From positions 1,816,001 to 1,880,000 of the forward strand of contig NZ_CP156082.1 in assembly GCF_039830145.1 (NCBI RefSeq): DNA of 64,000 nucleotides, read 5' to 3'. The translations under genes were made by a program, and so were the position numbers. The notes beneath the pieces are model-generated. The model made no database searches and was not told the DNA's origin. It saw only the letters and a list, made by a program, of their open reading frames with translations. This document shows positions 9,259 through 17,768 of this stretch, in pieces (positions within the stretch are counted from its first letter, which is position 1; every line of letters begins with the position of its first letter). Origin of the DNA: Croceibacterium sp. TMG7-5b_MA50. GTDB lineage: Bacteria > Pseudomonadota > Alphaproteobacteria > Sphingomonadales > Sphingomonadaceae.

Positions 9259-11046
9259 CTAGCGCAAAGGCGCGGCGCAAGCCGCATGCGAATCGTGCGC
9301 ATTGGGTTGGGCCGGAACGTCGGCCATGCGGAACCAGTCGAAGTCGGCATGGCCCACCGTGGTTGCTGAGTACGCCGGCGTACCGGCAGGGGCCTGCGCG
9401 AAGATCGCTAGTTGCGCCCCTACCCAGCGGCCCGGGCGGCTTTCGAACGAAGGCCCAAGCAGATGGAAGGTGACGCCATCAAGGCTGTACTCCATCGCCA
9501 CCCTCGCATGACGCGAGCGGAGCATGGACGGCCACCACGGGCTAAAGCTTGGTTCCGGCTCAGCCACGGTGATCGGTGCAAGGGTAGCGCGCAGCCACAG
9601 GTCCTGTCCGGGCTGGACAGCCGGTCCCGTCACGATCTCGGCAGGCGCTTGAAGATGCGCATTGCGGCGAGTTTCGCGGGTCAGCAAGATCGCCTCGCCC
9701 TCCTTGCGCGCGCCGATCCAGCCATAGTTCATGCCAAACACCGCCAAGCCCGCGCGCTCTCCCTTCCTCAGCGGGCTGAAGCGCATCCGGGTGGTGGCCT
9801 GGAAGCGCTCGGCAGGCAGCTTGCGCGACAGCAGATTGCCCGCATCCCACAAGTTCTGTGGGGTTGCAGCCGAGCGTAGGCGAAGCCAGCCGTCAGGCCC
9901 ATCATCGGAAAGCCAGTCGGCATTGGGGTTGGCCTGCCATTGCCAGGTCAGGTTATGACCCTCGTCGAACTCATCATCAATCTCGGGCGTGATCCGGGTC
10001 TGCGCCGGTGCCTGCGGCTTTCGGTAGCATAGTACCGGCTGCCCGATCCCGTCTCCGTCCGGATCCACGCCGATGACCGGCCAGCCATCCTGCCAGCTCA
10101 TCGGCTCAAGATAGAGCCGGCGACCATAGCTATCCGTGTCCTGGAAGTGGAGGAACCAGTCCTCCCCTTGCGGCGTCCGCACCCAGCTGCCCTGATGCGG
10201 CCCGTTGATCTCGGTCGCCCCTTGGTCGAGCACGTTGCGCCCTTCCCACGGCCCTTCGATGGTCCTGGCGCGGAACACACCCTGCCACCCGCCCTTCACG
10301 CTGCCGGACGGCGCGAAGATCCAGTACCAACCGTCATGCTTGTACAGCTTCGGTCCCTCGGTAGTCTGCCAAGGGCGCTGGCCGATGCTGGTGGCCGGAG
10401 CGGGCAATTCGTCCGCTGCAATGATCCTGACAGGCTCGCCAACGGTGCGCGTGCCTTCGGAATCCAGCTGGCGCAACTCGATGACGTTCTGGAAACCGGC
10501 GCGGCTCTGCGCATAGGCATGGACGAGCCAGGCGCGGCCATCCTCTTCGAACAAAGGTGAGGGGTCGATCGCGCCCTTGGTGTCGCTCACCAGAATGGGA
10601 TCCGACCACGGACCTGTTGGGTCGACCGCGCGCACCATCTGGATGCCATAATCTGGATCGGCCCAGTAGATGCGGAACTCGCCCGCATGATGCACCATGG
10701 CAGGCGCCCACACGCCGCCGCCGCGGCGCGGCGTCGTGAAATGACCCTCCGGCCGATTTCGCGGCAGGGCATGGCCGATGATGCGCCAGTTCACGAGATC
10801 GCGCGAATGAAGGATCGGCAAGCCCGGCGCGTTGGCGAAGGAGGAGGCGGTGAGGTAGTAATCATCGCCGACACGGATGACGTCAGGATCGGAATAGTCG
10901 CTTCCGACCACCGGATTAACATATGTGCCGTCGCCCTGATCGGCGACCCATGAAGGCAAGTCGTCGGCCATCGCAGCACCCGCCGACGGCAGGAGGGTGG
11001 CGGCGCAGGTGAGCGCAAGGCTGCCCAGGATGGTGCGGAAGCGCAT
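9259..11046 (-). CDS. Glycoside hydrolase family 43 with C-terminal beta-sandwich
   Basis: 595 residues, exported (signal MRFRTILGSLALTCAATLLPSAGAAMA). Residues about 40-370 are a five-bladed beta-propeller: the catalytic base Asp53 is in SDPDVIRVGDDYYL, the pKa-modulating Asp in AIDPSPLF, and the probable acid Glu in TTEGPKLYKHDGWYW. The C-terminal part (about 390-580) resembles the DUF1349-like domain found after many GH43 propellers. The family removes arabinose, xylose or galactose from glycans. The start at 11046 has GAGGAG 9 bases upstream, and that site overlaps the ROK stop, so the genes are coupled. The longer upstream reading is a shadow. Confidence 0.88.
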   Translation of the reverse strand: MRFRTILGSLALTCAATLLPSAGAAMADDLPSWVADQGDGTYVNPVVGSDYSDPDVIRVGDDYYLTASSFANAPGLPILHSRDLVNWRIIGHALPRNRPEGHFTTPRRGGGVWAPAMVHHAGEFRIYWADPDYGIQMVRAVDPTGPWSDPILVSDTKGAIDPSPLFEEDGRAWLVHAYAQSRAGFQNVIELRQLDSEGTRTVGEPVRIIAADELPAPATSIGQRPWQTTEGPKLYKHDGWYWIFAPSGSVKGGWQGVFRARTIEGPWEGRNVLDQGATEINGPHQGSWVRTPQGEDWFLHFQDTDSYGRRLYLEPMSWQDGWPVIGVDPDGDGIGQPVLCYRKPQAPAQTRITPEIDDEFDEGHNLTWQWQANPNADWLSDDGPDGWLRLRSAATPQNLWDAGNLLSRKLPAERFQATTRMRFSPLRKGERAGLAVFGMNYGWIGARKEGEAILLTRETRRNAHLQAPAEIVTGPAVQPGQDLWLRATLAPITVAEPEPSFSPWWPSMLRSRHARVAMEYSLDGVTFHLLGPSFESRPGRWVGAQLAIFAQAPAGTPAYSATTVGHADFDWFRMADVPAQPNAHDSHAACAAPLR

Positions 11047-11060
11047 GGCGAATTTGCTCC

Positions 11061-11945
11061 TCAGGCCTGCATGGCCGCCGCTCTGGCGAGCAGGAAGGCA
11101 CCGACCAGGCCGGGGGGCTCGGCACATGCGGGCGGCAGGATGCGGCTCTGCAAGGCTTCTTCACTCGCGTCGGGGACATAGCCGCCCAGGCTTTTGGCCG
11201 CAGCGGCGCGGATCAGCGGAAACAGGCGTTCCTGCTGCATGACCCCGCCGCCGAAGACGACCGCGTCCGGCACCAAGGAAAGGATGAGCAGGGAAGCGAG
11301 TTCGCCCAGCGCGCTTGCCTGCGCTGTCCAGGCCGGATGGTCCAAGGGCAGGCCTGTCAGGCTTATGCCCCAGCGTGCCTGGATGGCCGGGCCGCTGGCG
11401 ATCCCTTCCAGGCAATCACCATGGTATGGGCATACTCCGGCGAACTCACCCAAGCCGGTCGGTTGCCGAACACGGATATGTCCGATCTCGGGATGGCCGT
11501 ACCCGGCAGAGGTGCGTCCTGCCACGGCGAACCCGACACCGATGCCAGTTCCCACAGTGACATAGGCCAATCGGCCGCAATCACGTTGTCGCGCTTCGGC
11601 TAGGGCTGCGACGTTGACGTCCGTGTCGATCGCGACCGGCACGTCGAACCGGCTGCCGAGCCGATGCGGCAGATCGACCCCGCTCCAGCCCGGCTTCGGG
11701 GTTGTCGTGATCCGGCCATAGCCGGGCAGTCGCCGGTCAAGTTGCAGCGGCCCGAAGCTGCCGATGCCGATCGCCGCGAACGACCCGTGCCGTTCGCTCG
11801 CTGCGGTGAAGAAGGCCTCTACCTCGCTCATGGTCGTTTCAACGTCACGGGTCGGGATGGTCGCCTGCTCGATCGAACCCTGCTCGGTTCCGACCGCACA
11901 GACGAACTTGGTGCCGCCCGCTTCGACTGCCGCGAACAGGCTCAT
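11061..11945 (-). CDS. ROK family sugar kinase (fructokinase/glucokinase-like)
   Basis: 294 residues, without the N-terminal helix-turn-helix of ROK repressors, so an enzyme. The ATP phosphate loop is EAGGTKF (8-14); the catalytic Asp lies in IDTDVNVAALAEA; HPEIGHIRV and the zinc site CPYHGDCLEGIASGPA follow. GGGVMQ resembles fructokinases of the BsFRK group. It should phosphorylate a free hexose (fructose or glucose) released by the hydrolases, so that ManA and phosphoglucomutase can process it. Its start overlaps the GH97 stop (ATGA at 11942-11945). Exact sugar specificity cannot be fixed from the sequence. Confidence 0.88.
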   Translation of the reverse strand: MSLFAAVEAGGTKFVCAVGTEQGSIEQATIPTRDVETTMSEVEAFFTAASERHGSFAAIGIGSFGPLQLDRRLPGYGRITTTPKPGWSGVDLPHRLGSRFDVPVAIDTDVNVAALAEARQRDCGRLAYVTVGTGIGVGFAVAGRTSAGYGHPEIGHIRVRQPTGLGEFAGVCPYHGDCLEGIASGPAIQARWGISLTGLPLDHPAWTAQASALGELASLLILSLVPDAVVFGGGVMQQERLFPLIRAAAAKSLGGYVPDASEEALQSRILPPACAEPPGLVGAFLLARAAAMQA

Positions 11946-13879
11946 GCCGGTTCGAAGATCAGCGCCTGACCACCCGAAGCGGCGAGGCTGAGTGTCATGG
12001 AACCGCCCGCCTCGACGATCTCGGTCGATGGCATCACCGGCGTCTGCCAGATCTGCGCCGCCGCCGGCCCGTCGGCGAAGCGCCGCACCCGCCAGCGCCC
12101 GGTCTGCAGGAAGCCGAGATCGATCACCAGGTCACGTGCCTGCTCGTTGGTGATCGCGCCTGCGAACCAGCGGCCATCGGCTGCCCTCCTGGCGACCGCG
12201 CAATGCTCGCCGATCGTGCCCGTCAGGGCCACCGTCTCGACCCAGGTCGTCGGGCATTCGTCGAAGAAGGCGAGCTCCGGCCAGTCGTCGCGATGGGCGT
12301 AGCGATCGGGCTTATCGTACCAGTAGAGCAGCGTCTGCGGACTGTAGTAGATCGCCAGCAGTGCCAGCTGATGCGCGTTGGTGGTCTTGTTCCGTGATTG
12401 CGCATAGCAGATCGTGTAGTCGAGCGGGCCCGACAGCATGCGGGTGAACGGCAGCGTGCAATTGTGCCCGGCGGTGGGGAACTGCTCATTGCCGCGCACG
12501 CCTTCCAGCGTGACGTAATTGGGCAGGGTCCGCTCCAAGCCGGCAGGGCGCAGATTGTCGTGCAGGTTGACCATCAGCTGGTGCCGGCCGCAGGTCTCGA
12601 CCAGGTTCGTGATGAAGTCGACGTCCGACTGTCGCCCCTCCCACATGAAGCCGAACTTGATCCCGGCCACGCCCCATTCCTGGTACGTGCGGACGATCTG
12701 CTCAAGCTGCCGCATGGCCGGCACGCGGTCGACGTAGAGGATCATGCCGATCCCCTTGCCCTTGGCGTAGTCGATCACGCGCCGGATATCGATCTGCGGG
12801 ATCGCGTAGCTAGCATCGCTCGGGTCGGTGCCGTCACCGTACCAATGCGCATCCCACAACACGTGGTCGAGCTTGCGCTTCTCGGCGAAGTCGATCGTCT
12901 CCAGCCCGGCCTGAGTGGTGTAGTCCCGGATCCGCATGGCGCGCCCGGGCCTGATCCACGACACGTCGCCCAGGCGGTTGGGCGTCGCCAGCGTGGGGAT
13001 CAGGTCCTGCCGCTCGATCAGCTTGTGCAGCGAAGGGGCAACGATCACGACACGCCAAGGCGTATTCGACGGCGCCGGGACCGTGAACGATGTTTCCGGC
13101 GGAGTATCTCCCGGGCCCGAATAGCCTGTCGCGCGGCCCGGATATTGCATCAGGCGGGTGACGACGCCGCCCTCGTCGCTCCTGAACATGGTCCGCGGGT
13201 AATGCAGCCGGTCACTTTCGGAGATCAGCAGACCAGTCCCGTTGCGCAGCTCTACAGTCAGCGGACTGTCGGCGAGGCCGAGCGGATCGGAGCTCTGCGT
13301 GAGGTCCGGATGCGGCGCAGGTGCGATCCCCGTCTGGATGGTCCGCTGGAACACGCCCTCATCCCGGCTGCAATGCAGCACGCTCTCCGCCGGCAGCCGG
13401 AACGCGATCTCCTCACCCGCCAGCTCCAGCGCGTCGCCGGCCGCGGAGCGGATGGCGAACCGGATCGCCCCGCCGGCATCATAGGCCCGCACGATCAACG
13501 CGAAGCGGATCTGCCGGGCCGCGTCCTCCATCTCGACCGTAAGCTGCCCGCACGCTTCGGTCGAACTGGCGCGGATGCCGAACGGCGGGGTCCAGGTGCC
13601 GCGCAGGTCTTCAAGCTGCGTGTCCACCACCCGCGCCCCCCGACCCAGCCGGCCACCGTCGTGAAGCAGGAGTGCGACGGGCGAGCGCGCCACCACCTCC
13701 CGCCCGTCATACAGCATCGACCATGCCGGTTCGTCCGGGTGTAGCCTGACGACCACCCGCCCGTCAGGCGATACCGCCTCGGCCGCCCTCCCCGGCAGTT
13801 GTGCCAGGCTCGGCATTGCGGCCGCGCTGCCAAGGGAGATGATGGCAGAGCGGAGGAGATCACGACGCGATGGTTTCAT
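11942..13879 (-). CDS. Glycoside hydrolase family 97
   Basis: 645 residues with a twin-arginine signal (KPSRRDLLRSAIISLG), so probably exported folded. The layout is GH97: an N-terminal super-sandwich (about 30-290), a TIM barrel (about 300-560) and a C-terminal beta domain. Barrel motifs include LDHVLWDAHWYG, WGVAGIKFGFM, VNLHDNLRPAGLERT and LEGVRGNEQF. Retaining members have a nucleophilic Asp where Gly410 stands here; Glu459 and Glu465 of LEGVRGNE are kept. Family activities are alpha-glucosidase and alpha-galactosidase. The ATG overlaps the GH88 stop (ATGA), and the stop overlaps the ROK start. The mechanism class of this member is unclear. Confidence 0.85.
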   Translation of the reverse strand: MKPSRRDLLRSAIISLGSAAAMPSLAQLPGRAAEAVSPDGRVVVRLHPDEPAWSMLYDGREVVARSPVALLLHDGGRLGRGARVVDTQLEDLRGTWTPPFGIRASSTEACGQLTVEMEDAARQIRFALIVRAYDAGGAIRFAIRSAAGDALELAGEEIAFRLPAESVLHCSRDEGVFQRTIQTGIAPAPHPDLTQSSDPLGLADSPLTVELRNGTGLLISESDRLHYPRTMFRSDEGGVVTRLMQYPGRATGYSGPGDTPPETSFTVPAPSNTPWRVVIVAPSLHKLIERQDLIPTLATPNRLGDVSWIRPGRAMRIRDYTTQAGLETIDFAEKRKLDHVLWDAHWYGDGTDPSDASYAIPQIDIRRVIDYAKGKGIGMILYVDRVPAMRQLEQIVRTYQEWGVAGIKFGFMWEGRQSDVDFITNLVETCGRHQLMVNLHDNLRPAGLERTLPNYVTLEGVRGNEQFPTAGHNCTLPFTRMLSGPLDYTICYAQSRNKTTNAHQLALLAIYYSPQTLLYWYDKPDRYAHRDDWPELAFFDECPTTWVETVALTGTIGEHCAVARRAADGRWFAGAITNEQARDLVIDLGFLQTGRWRVRRFADGPAAAQIWQTPVMPSTEIVEAGGSMTLSLAASGGQALIFEPA

Positions 13880-15069
13880 AGCCAGTACGGCACCCACACT
13901 TGCCTCAGGCGGATCAGCGCCTCGAGGTAGAAATAATCGCCCCAGAGGCAGCACTCACCCACGCCGATGCGTTTGGGCATATGGTACACGCCGTCGGCGA
14001 GCAGCCCGTTGGACGTATCCAGCGCCGCCAGGTGCGCCCGGTCCAGCTGCTCCACCATCGCCCAGGCGATCCTGGCATACAGATCGCGGTGCGGATCGCC
14101 GAGCGGCAGGTGGCGCACGAGTTCAAGCAGACCGCAGGCCGCCACCGCCGCTGCCGAGGTGTCGTAGGGCTCGTCGCTTCCGCCATCGAAGATCAGGTCC
14201 CAGCGGGGGACCAGCGTCTCGTCGCACCGGTTGATGAAGTAGTTGGCCAACTTCTTGGCCAGCGCCACAAGCCGCTCCCGCCCGCTCAGCGCGTAGCCCA
14301 GGGTAAAGCCATAGATGCCCCAGGCCTGTCCGCGCGACCAGCAGCTGTCGTCGGCGAAGCCCTGATGCGTCGTACCGCGCAGGGGGGCACCGGTCTGCGT
14401 ATCCATGTGAAATGTGTGAAAGGTCGAGCCATCGGGGCGCACCAGGTAACGCTCGGCCTGCGCCAGGTGGCGATCGGCCGCCTGACGATAGACCGCCCGG
14501 CCCGTCTCCCGGCTCGCCCAGTAGAGCAGCGGCAGGTTGAGATTGCAGTCCATGATCATGCGCCCGGACTCCGCCGGATCGGTCAGATCGCCCCATGCCT
14601 GGATCACGCCGGTCGTCGGGTCATACCGGCGCATCAGCAGGTCAGCCGCCAGCAGGCCCGCCACCCTTCCCGCCTCGCTGCCCGTCAGCTGCCAAGCGGC
14701 GCACGCCGAAGGGGTGTACAGGAACCCGAGGTCATGGTGAGCGACGTTGACCTCGCGGCGGGCGCGTTCGAGGAAGTCGGCGACCTGCAGCTCGGCAGCG
14801 GTCCGGTAATCCTGAGAGCCGGTGAGCTGCCAGCTCAGCCACAGGATCCCCGTCCAGAACCCGTTGGTCCATTCGCTGTTGTCCATGGCCGGGTACATCT
14901 GGCCTTCGCTCGAGGGCGCGGGAAAGCTCTGCCGGAAGTCGGGCAGGCTCCGCCCCACCCGCGCAATTGCGCGCGCTATCGCGCCCTCGATACCCTCCGC
15001 GGCAGGCATAGGAAGCTGCGCGAAAAGGGCTTGCTCGCGCAGCGGTTCGAAAACGATATTCGGCTGCAT
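13876..15069 (-). CDS. GH88 unsaturated glucuronyl hydrolase
   Basis: 397 residues, (alpha/alpha)6-barrel, no signal peptide. The two key Asp residues of the family are present: Asp113 in AHHDLGFLYTPSA and Asp174 in MIMDCNLNLPLLYWAS. THQGFADDSCWSRGQAWGIYG follows. GH88 removes the 4,5-unsaturated uronic acid left at the non-reducing end by a polysaccharide lyase. The locus encodes a heparinase II/III-type lyase, so the two may act in sequence. It starts 1 base after the MFS stop and is coupled by ATGA to GH97. GH105 is the sister family, but the motifs fit GH88 better. Confidence 0.9.
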   Translation of the reverse strand: MQPNIVFEPLREQALFAQLPMPAAEGIEGAIARAIARVGRSLPDFRQSFPAPSSEGQMYPAMDNSEWTNGFWTGILWLSWQLTGSQDYRTAAELQVADFLERARREVNVAHHDLGFLYTPSACAAWQLTGSEAGRVAGLLAADLLMRRYDPTTGVIQAWGDLTDPAESGRMIMDCNLNLPLLYWASRETGRAVYRQAADRHLAQAERYLVRPDGSTFHTFHMDTQTGAPLRGTTHQGFADDSCWSRGQAWGIYGFTLGYALSGRERLVALAKKLANYFINRCDETLVPRWDLIFDGGSDEPYDTSAAAVAACGLLELVRHLPLGDPHRDLYARIAWAMVEQLDRAHLAALDTSNGLLADGVYHMPKRIGVGECCLWGDYFYLEALIRLRQVWVPYWL

Positions 15070-15070
15070 G

Positions 15071-16423
15071 TCAGACCACCTGCCCCGGCGCGAGTTCGGG
15101 CGTCAGCGGCGGCGCACCGCTTGTCTGCGCGGCTGCTGGCCTGGCGCTCTCCAGGGGACGCCCCGCCATGTCCGTACGGGGGGTGTGGGACAGGGCAAAC
15201 CAAGATGCGATCCAGAACACCAGGGCGCCGCCCGCGATCATCAGGTACGTGGTCTGGTAGCCGAAAAGGTCGTACCCACGGCCGACGATCGGCGACAGGA
15301 CCGCCAGGCCGAGCGAGTGCCCGAAGCTGACGCCCACCAGGTAAACGGTCGAGGCGAAGCGCGCATCGAAGTGGTAGGCGATGTAGCGGAAGATCGACAC
15401 GATAAGGACGGGCAGCTCGAGCGAGTGGAGCATCTTCACCACGGAAATCGCCAGCGGCCCGTCAGCCACCGCCGATCCGCCGATCCGTACGATCATGATC
15501 GCCGTTGCCAGCATCAACCCGTTCTTGGCGCCGGTCTTCATGACCACCCAGGGCGCGATGATCAGCATCACCGCCTCCACGAAAATCTGCGCCGAATTTA
15601 AGTAGCCGAACATCTCGTTGCCGCGTTCCGGCGTCTCGAACATAGACGCGAAGTAGACCGGGAACTGCTGGTCGAACACGAGGTAGAGGTTCGTCACGCC
15701 CAGGATCAGCACCATGAACCGCCAGAATTGCGCCTGGCCCAGCACCGACAGCGCGCCGCGCGGCGTCACGGTGGCGGTCGCTTCTTCCTCGCCGGCATCG
15801 GGCGCGATACGCGCAGCCAGGATCAGCGGCAGGCACAGCAGGCCAGCGGCAGAAGCCAGGAAGAAGTTGATGCGCGGATCGATGTTATAGAGCTGGCCAG
15901 AGAACAGGGCGGCGGTCGCGAAGCCGAGCGATCCCCACAACCGGGCGCGGCTATACTCGAAACCATACCGCCGACCTACGCGATCGACATAGGACTCCAG
16001 CGCGAAACTGCCCGCGACGAAAGTCAGCCCGAGATAGAGGCCGCCGACCGCCGCACCGAGCAGCACGCTGACCTGCAGCAGCGGCGCGTAAACGAAGGCA
16101 AAGAAGAAGCCGCACAGCAGCACCATGATGCCGAGGAACAGCGGCACGTGGCGCTTGAGGCCGAACCGGTCAGAGAAGTAGCCATAAAGCGGCTGACAGA
16201 CCATCGCGGCGATGAAGTTCGCCGAAAACACGGTTCCCACCTGCGCCCCGCTCAGGCCGATCGGTCCCTTCAGCCAGATCGCGAGGAAGGACATTGCGCC
16301 GGCTTGCGCGAAGAAGAACAGGAACAGAAAGGCGCTCAGCAGAATGTAGTTGCGCTTCGCCGCGTTGCCGCCGAGCGGAGCAGGCGCTCCGATGGCGGCA
16401 CCGGACTGACCGACAAATGCCAT
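15071..16423 (-). CDS. MFS oligosaccharide:H+ symporter-like transporter
   Basis: 450 residues and about twelve membrane helices. The first helix (LLSAFLFLFFFAQAGAMSFLAIWL), the loop GYFSDRFGLKRH between helices 2 and 3, and SRARLWGSLGFA resemble the LacY/RafB/CscB group of proton-driven sugar symporters. It should carry an oligosaccharide across the inner membrane after periplasmic trimming. The start at 16423 follows AGGGAGAG by about 7 bases. It is the first gene of the leftward operon MFS-GH88-GH97-ROK-GH43-GH49-like (possibly extending to manA). An operator-like palindrome lies 47 bases upstream of the start. Confidence 0.88.
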   Translation of the reverse strand: MAFVGQSGAAIGAPAPLGGNAAKRNYILLSAFLFLFFFAQAGAMSFLAIWLKGPIGLSGAQVGTVFSANFIAAMVCQPLYGYFSDRFGLKRHVPLFLGIMVLLCGFFFAFVYAPLLQVSVLLGAAVGGLYLGLTFVAGSFALESYVDRVGRRYGFEYSRARLWGSLGFATAALFSGQLYNIDPRINFFLASAAGLLCLPLILAARIAPDAGEEEATATVTPRGALSVLGQAQFWRFMVLILGVTNLYLVFDQQFPVYFASMFETPERGNEMFGYLNSAQIFVEAVMLIIAPWVVMKTGAKNGLMLATAIMIVRIGGSAVADGPLAISVVKMLHSLELPVLIVSIFRYIAYHFDARFASTVYLVGVSFGHSLGLAVLSPIVGRGYDLFGYQTTYLMIAGGALVFWIASWFALSHTPRTDMAGRPLESARPAAAQTSGAPPLTPELAPGQVV

Positions 16424-16469
16424 ATGCTCTCTCCCTAGCGCGTGCCCGTCGCCAGCAATCTTGCTTGTT

Positions 16470-16485
16470 TCGATATCGATATCAG
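16470..16485. promoter_or_regulatory. LacI-type operator candidate upstream of the MFS operon
   Basis: TCGATATCGATATCAG lies 47-62 bases upstream of the symporter start, in the promoter zone between the divergent MFS operon and lacI. Its reverse strand reads TGATATCGATATCG, matching the locus consensus at all but one fixed position. Confidence 0.6.
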
Positions 16486-16581
16486 CCAGCCAGACACCTT
16501 GCAAGTGGCCTGCGCATCGATAGGCCAGCTCTCCCCACGAAATTTGGCTAGTTACCGCGTATTTTGATAGTATGTATTGAC

Positions 16582-16595
16582 TGATATCGTCATCA
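16582..16595. promoter_or_regulatory. LacI-type operator candidate upstream of lacI itself
   Basis: TGATATCGTCATCA matches TGNTATCGNTANCA with one mismatch and lies about 85 bases before the lacI start, suggesting autoregulation. Confidence 0.55.
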
Positions 16596-16680
16596 CAGCT
16601 TCAAAGACGCGGTCGCAGCGTAAGCGACGCCCGCCTTCGGCGTATCGAGAGAACGCTGGCGATCCATCCGGGAGAATGCA

Positions 16681-17766
16681 GTGGCAACTGGAAACGGCAC
16701 CAACGGTGCAGCGGATACGGGTGGAACTGCATCCAGCCGGCGGGCTTCGGTGACCGTGCATGACGTCGCCCGCCATGCAGGCGTATCGTCGATGACCGTG
16801 TCGCGCTTCGTCAACGGCGCGAATGTGCGCGCGGATTCGAAGCGCAAGATCGAGGCGGCGCTGAAGGAACTGCATTACGTGCCGAACCTCGCGGCGCGTG
16901 CCGCCCGCTCCGGATCGCACCGCCTCGGCATCCTGTTCAACAATCCGCGGTCTTCAAACCTGGGCGACTTCTTCATGGGCGCTTTCCGGCAGGCGGGAGA
17001 AGACGGTAACCAGCTGCTGATCGAGCCAGTGGCCGGTCATGCCGACCCGATCGACGCGGTGCGCAAGGTGCTCGATGCCGGGGTCGCTGGCATCATCCTG
17101 CCTCCGCCGTTGTGCGATTCGCTCGATGCGCTGGAACTGGTGTGGCAGGCCCGCGTCCACGCGCTCAGCTTCGCTACCGCCGATCCACGCTCGCACTCCT
17201 CGGCCGTGCTGATCAACGACTTCGAAGGCGCGCGCGCCATGACGCGAGCTTTGATCCAGCTCGGCCACAAACATATCGGCTTCGTGCGTGGCGACGTCAC
17301 GCATTCCCCGGCTCTTCGGCGTGAGGAGGGCTTCCGCGCCGCAATGGCGGAAGCCGGTTATTCCACCAGGCCGGATTGGATCATGAGCGGTGATTTCAGC
17401 TACCGGTCAGGGCTGGAAGCCGCCACGGCGCTGCTCGCCCTTGAAGAGCGTCCCACTGCGATTTTCGCTAGCAATGACGACATGGCAGCGGCCGTCCTCG
17501 CCGTTGCGCTGGGTAACGGCCTCAGCATCCCCGCCGATGTCAGCGTCGCAGGCTTCGACGACACGCCGATCGCATCTTTGATGTGGCCGCAGCTCACCAC
17601 CGTACACCAGCCGATTGCGGAGATGGCCGCTGCCGCCGTCGGAATGCTTGATCGATTGATCCGTGACCGTCGGTCCGAAGGTCTACCGCCGCATGAGCAT
17701 CTCGTGGTGCCCTATGAGTTGAAGCTGCGCGAATCGACCGGCCCTGCGCCCCAGAAGGGGCGTTGA
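16681..17766 (+). CDS. LacI family transcriptional regulator
   Basis: 361 residues. The N-terminal helix-turn-helix and hinge (VTVHDVARHAGVSSMTVSRF, then RADSKRKIEAALKELHYVPN) are followed by a periplasmic-binding-protein-like effector domain (RLGILFNNPRS at its start; ASNDDMAAAVLAVALGNGLS and VSVAGFDDTPIASLMWPQLT near its end). The GTG start has GGGAG about 7 bases upstream. It is divergent from the MFS operon and followed by the second GH49-like gene after 2 bases. The palindromic sites in the control regions of the locus are its likely targets, released by an oligosaccharide or sugar phosphate. Target binding is inferred from motif distribution. Confidence 0.93.
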   Translation: MATGNGTNGAADTGGTASSRRASVTVHDVARHAGVSSMTVSRFVNGANVRADSKRKIEAALKELHYVPNLAARAARSGSHRLGILFNNPRSSNLGDFFMGAFRQAGEDGNQLLIEPVAGHADPIDAVRKVLDAGVAGIILPPPLCDSLDALELVWQARVHALSFATADPRSHSSAVLINDFEGARAMTRALIQLGHKHIGFVRGDVTHSPALRREEGFRAAMAEAGYSTRPDWIMSGDFSYRSGLEAATALLALEERPTAIFASNDDMAAAVLAVALGNGLSIPADVSVAGFDDTPIASLMWPQLTTVHQPIAEMAAAAVGMLDRLIRDRRSEGLPPHEHLVVPYELKLRESTGPAPQKGR

Positions 17767-17768
17767 TC

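Noticed and set aside
12398-13744. 448-residue + strand ORF opposite GH97
   Set aside because: Shadow of a GC-rich gene; GH97 motifs and coupled start/stop overlaps are on the minus strand.
13900-15330. 476-residue + strand ORF opposite GH88
   Set aside because: Antisense to GH88 and the MFS end, with no recognisable domain and a composition typical of shadow frames.
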